A DNA stretch of 64,000 nt from 34-65-8 sp964516135. Lineage in GTDB: Bacteria; Pseudomonadota; Alphaproteobacteria; Sphingomonadales; Sphingomonadaceae. Positions 61,126 to 64,000 of this stretch are shown one piece after another. The translations under genes were made by a program, and so were the position numbers. The notes beneath the pieces were generated by a model, which was not told the origin of the DNA, did no database searches, and saw only the letters and a program-made list of their open reading frames with translations. Within the stretch, counting starts at the first letter, position 1. Each line of letters begins with the position of its first letter. Location: the NCBI GenBank assembly GCA_964516135.1, contig CAZEWN010000004.1:96673-160672 (forward strand), written 5' to 3'.

Positions 61126-61648
61126 GTCACAACTCCCCAGTTTGATCGCGGATGTCCTCCCAAACAGCTCCGGTGTGATTGCGAACAAAATGACGTCACG
61201 GGTTCCGCGACTGATCAATGTTTCGTTAAAGCCGGATCAGGCGAATTCGACTAAGCTTCAGTGTAACTGGGCCGCGCAGGGCAGCGCTCGTTACCGCTTC
61301 ATTCGCGTCAGCAAAACTACGCGAGGTGGAGCCTACACCAACGGCTCGTCTGGTCTGCGGGTGCAGCCCAGTTCATGCGGAGCCTCTGAGCAGTAACCCG
61401 CGGCACGCTGGGGGAAGTCTGCTGATTGGCATTCGTGCGCCGCGCAACGCTACGTTTTGCAAATGTTGGTGTGCAAGGGGATGTCGGGTCGAGCACCCTG
61501 CCGGATGCTTCTCTATGTATCCGGGGTATCAGCGGCGACCGATTAGGTTTGTAGGGGGCTGTCGCGTTGGCCTGGCTGTGACGACAGAGTGGCCGTTTGT
61601 AGCGTGTGGTGGAATTGTCTGCTCAGGTGCCTCCTGGCTGGCCGGGCG
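61126..61648. other. Intergenic region
   Basis: 523 bases with no convincing gene. It holds the promoter of the leftward DUF305-like gene and the downstream flank of the leftward PLP enzyme gene. Base composition is lower in GC than neighbouring genes, and open frames here are short and unlike proteins. Confidence 0.5.
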
Positions 61649-62875
61649 TTACTTCCGCGCCGTTTCCTGTCGAAGCCGGGCAAAGGCCTGGTCAAGATCT
61701 GCGATTAGGTCATCCGTCGATTCGAGCCCGGCATGCACCCGTATCAAATAGCCCTCCTCGACTTCCATGCAGCTACGTACCGGCGGCGGCCACGCCGGAA
61801 CCATCAGGCTTTCGAACCCGCCCCAGCTCGCCCCCAGCTTGAAGAAGCTGAGGTTATTGAAGAGGGCAGAGACCTCAGCCGCGGACAGGGGATCAAGCAG
61901 CACGCCGAACAGACCGCTCGCGCCGGAGAAATCACGAGTCCAGATGCTATGTCCAGGATCATCCCGAAGGGCTGGGTAGAGCACGCGGCGCACTTCCGGC
62001 TGCGACTGAAGCCATCCAATGAGCGAGGCTGCATTGCGCTGGTGTCGTTCGAGGCGGATGTCGAGTGTGCGCAGGCCGCGATGGACCAGATAGCACTCGT
62101 CGGGGCCAACGCAGTTGCCCCATTGCCGGGCAGTGTCCTTGAGACGGCGGAAGATTTCCGGGCTTGCGGCAGTCATTGCGCCGAGCATTACATCCGAATG
62201 ACCCGAGAGATATTTCGTTGCGGCCGCAATCGAGACATCGACCCCGTGTTCGATAGGGCGGAAGAAGAGCGGTGTCGCCCAAGTGTTGTCGAGAATGGTC
62301 ACGATTTCGCGAGGCCGGGCGACGGACGTGATTGCGCCAATATCGGCCAGTTCGAAGGTCAGCGATCCGGGCGTCTCGAGGAGCATCGCGCGCGTGTTGG
62401 GTCTGATATATGCTTCGATCCCGCTCCCAACGTCCGGGGGAAAGTAAGACACTTCAACGCCAAAACTTGTCAGGACCTCGTCGCAAAAGCGGCGGGTCGA
62501 CCGATAAGCGGTGTCGATAACGAGGACGTGATCGCCGCTCGTCAGAAGTGCGGACAGAGCAAGCGAAATCGCCGCTGTCCCCGAAGACGTGACGACCGTT
62601 CGATAACCGTGCTCCAACTCGGCGATCGCCGCCTCGAGCGCGTGGGTCGTTTCAGTACCGTACAAGCCATAGATCACCTCGTCGTAGATTCGTTTATGGC
62701 GATCGATGTAGGACTCGACTGTGCTGTAGGTGATTGTCGAAGCGCGATGGATGGGTGGATTGAGCAGGCCCGCAGCCAGTGCCGATGGCGAACTCGAGTG
62801 GACCAACTGGGTGACCGCCGAGGCCTCGTTGGGCTGAGCCCGCGGTTCGGCACCAGACTTTTCCTGATTATTCAT
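61649..62875 (-). CDS. metC: Cys/Met metabolism PLP-dependent enzyme (cystathionine beta-lyase-like)
   Basis: About 408 residues from the ATG at 62875 (62896 is an alternative). Fold type I PLP enzyme: YGLYGTETTHALEAAIAELE for the substrate region, VVTSSGTAAISLALSALL for phosphate binding, TILDNTWATPLFF for the cofactor ring, and the Schiff-base lysine in SIAAATKYLSGHSDVMLGA. The combination is that of cystathionine beta-lyase, which splits cystathionine into homocysteine, pyruvate and ammonia. Related gamma-family members cannot be excluded. It is divergent from the LysR gene, which may regulate it. Confidence 0.9.
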   Translation of the reverse strand: MNNQEKSGAEPRAQPNEASAVTQLVHSSSPSALAAGLLNPPIHRASTITYSTVESYIDRHKRIYDEVIYGLYGTETTHALEAAIAELEHGYRTVVTSSGTAAISLALSALLTSGDHVLVIDTAYRSTRRFCDEVLTSFGVEVSYFPPDVGSGIEAYIRPNTRAMLLETPGSLTFELADIGAITSVARPREIVTILDNTWATPLFFRPIEHGVDVSIAAATKYLSGHSDVMLGAMTAASPEIFRRLKDTARQWGNCVGPDECYLVHRGLRTLDIRLERHQRNAASLIGWLQSQPEVRRVLYPALRDDPGHSIWTRDFSGASGLFGVLLDPLSAAEVSALFNNLSFFKLGASWGGFESLMVPAWPPPVRSCMEVEEGYLIRVHAGLESTDDLIADLDQAFARLRQETARK

Positions 62876-63089
62876 TGAGCTTTCCGCCGTTGGCAACCAC
62901 TCGCATCAATGGATGCGGGCACGAGGATCATGGACTTGTGTTCGGTGAAGGGTGGGCGTTTGCGAGGGCGTCGACCCGACAACCCGCTCGCGTGGTCTCG
63001 CGTGGCGACATTGTGGCGCCCGATCCATTCCTTGTAGTGCCTGTCGCCGCACGGCCTATAAGCAACGGGAATGACCAGAAGGTAGTCGG

Positions 63090-63986
63090 ATGAATTTGCG
63101 CCAACTCGAAGCCTTCCGGGCTGTCATGACCGCTGGTTCGATCACCCACGCGGCCCAGACGATGCACCTGTCGCAACCGGCGGTCAGCAAGCTTATCGCC
63201 GACCTTGAGCATTCGATCGGCTTCAAGCTGTTTGTCAGGACGAAGGGCAGCGCACTGACGGTGACGCCGGAAGCTGAGCTTTTTTTCCATGAGGTCGAGC
63301 GCAGCTTCATCGGAGTGGAGGGTCTGAAGCGCGCCGCGGACAGCATCCGCAACCTGGCCACAGGAAGCCTTCATATCGCCTCGCTTCCGGCGCTTTCGTT
63401 CAGTTTCCTGCCGGGTGTCATCAGCGATTTTCAAAGTCAGCATCCCGGCGTCTCGATCCGGCTCTACACCTTCAGTTCGTCGACCGTGCGACAATGGCTC
63501 GCCAATCAGCAGTTCGACGTCGGGCTGGCGACGCGGGCCCACGAAGTTTCCGGTGTGTCGTCGACGAGCTTTCTCCGCTCTGCTGGGGCCTGCGTGCTCC
63601 CGCCAGGCCACCATCTTGCGGATCGGCGGGTGATCGAGCCTGCGGACCTTGCCGGGGAGCCATTCATCTCGCTCATGACCGGCGACCAGGCGCGTCGCAG
63701 GATTGACCGCGTGTTCGAAGATGCCGGCGTCGAGCGCAAGCTGGTCGTCGAGACTCAATATGCCATGACCGTATGTGGTCTGGTGATGGAGGGCGTCGGC
63801 TGTTCGATCATCAACCCTGCCGCCGCGGCGGACTTCGTCCGACAGGGGCTCGTCATCCGCCCGTTCGCTCCCCGCATCGAATTCGAGTATATGCTGCACA
63901 CGCCGTTGCTGCGCCCACTCTCCCAGGCGGCGCTGCGGTTCATTGTGTCCCCCGTCAGCGCCTATGGCACAGATTTGAGGTTGTGA
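63090..63986 (+). CDS. LysR-family transcriptional regulator
   Basis: 298 residues. N-terminal winged helix-turn-helix: MNLRQLEAFRAVMTAGSITHAA, then MHLSQPAVSKLIADLEHSIGFKLF. The effector domain has LHIASLPALSFSFLPGVISDF and GLVMEGVGCSIINPAAAADF, the usual LTTR pattern for an inducer pocket. It is divergent from the PLP enzyme gene with a 214-base gap, the classical LysR arrangement. The natural inducer is unknown, perhaps a sulfur amino-acid intermediate. Confidence 0.93.
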   Translation: MNLRQLEAFRAVMTAGSITHAAQTMHLSQPAVSKLIADLEHSIGFKLFVRTKGSALTVTPEAELFFHEVERSFIGVEGLKRAADSIRNLATGSLHIASLPALSFSFLPGVISDFQSQHPGVSIRLYTFSSSTVRQWLANQQFDVGLATRAHEVSGVSSTSFLRSAGACVLPPGHHLADRRVIEPADLAGEPFISLMTGDQARRRIDRVFEDAGVERKLVVETQYAMTVCGLVMEGVGCSIINPAAAADFVRQGLVIRPFAPRIEFEYMLHTPLLRPLSQAALRFIVSPVSAYGTDLRL

Positions 63987-63989
63987 TTT

Positions 63990-63996
63990 AAGGAGG
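63990..63996 (+). promoter_or_regulatory. Ribosome binding site for a gene beyond the window
   Basis: AAGGAGG stands four bases after the LysR stop codon and four bases before the window ends. It is a near-perfect Shine-Dalgarno sequence, so another gene on the + strand must begin just outside, probably in one operon with the regulator. Confidence 0.7.
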
Positions 63997-64000
63997 ATTT

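Noticed and set aside
14487..64000. Search for a direct repeat of the tRNA-Leu 3' end as the second att site
   Set aside because: No copy of the TCTGGGCACCA-type end was noticed downstream, so the island end cannot be defined by a repeat.

Overview
The window looks like chromosomal DNA of a high-GC alphaproteobacterium, most likely a member of the Sphingomonadales (Erythrobacteraceae/Sphingomonadaceae type). This rests on GC-rich codon use, the MoxR/DUF58/DUF4129/DUF4350 operon, the ppx-rlmE pair, and metal-island gene sets I associate with sphingomonads. No database search was possible, so the taxon is an inference.

Layout. (1) 1-14,573 is a conserved backbone: the end of an isoaspartyl peptidase gene, a class A beta-lactamase closing a tight MoxR-DUF58-SpoIIM-RDD membrane operon, prephenate dehydratase, a membrane-anchored cytochrome c, rlmE, a Ppx/GppA phosphatase, tRNA-Gln(CTG), a dienelactone-hydrolase-like protein, a single-domain response regulator, an NDUFA9-like NAD-binding protein and tRNA-Leu(CAG). 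(2) 14,487-26,302 is a metal-resistance island starting at tRNA-Leu. It begins with an integrase N-terminus fused tail to tail with the N-terminus of a MerR regulator, both cut off at the same point. A textbook MerR-type operator then precedes a CDF exporter, DUF3703, DUF411, a His-rich protein, a CzcCBA RND efflux system, an SPC-type (P1B-4) metal ATPase, a HupE/UreJ protein and a membrane anchor protein with a replaced C-terminus. (3) 26,634-30,590 holds three genes of archaeal flavour: a beta-CASP metallo-beta-lactamase, a thymidine/AMP-phosphorylase-like enzyme and a type II GAPDH. (4) 30,591-31,189 is a scar with two gene remnants.

(5) 31,235-48,313 is a surface-polysaccharide locus: flippase, two zinc-ribbon methyltransferases, three Gfo/Idh/MocA oxidoreductases, several GT2-like and GT4 glycosyltransferases, a NodB deacetylase, a large polytopic membrane protein and a UGM-like flavoprotein. 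Its striking feature is repeated use of a methyltransferase/oxidoreductase/GT2-like module. (6) 48,514-61,125 is a copper-resistance region: two PepSY proteins, DUF305 proteins, DUF4198, a second DUF411, DUF2231, an NTF2-like protein, CopB, CopA, small Cys/His/Met-rich proteins, and a CueR-spaced MerR regulator divergent from a glutaredoxin-MauE membrane protein. CopB carries six copies of a CLPEHxxxGHC element, and the DUF305 protein at the downstream end of the same gene run ends in another copy. (7) 61,649-63,986 holds a cystathionine beta-lyase-like PLP enzyme divergent from a LysR regulator, with a strong ribosome binding site for another gene at the window edge.

How the parts may work together (inference): the Czc/P1B-4/CDF block would export divalent cations across both membranes, while the Cop block would oxidise and bind periplasmic copper. 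Both blocks use DUF411 proteins, which suggests the region was assembled from successive acquisitions of metal genes.
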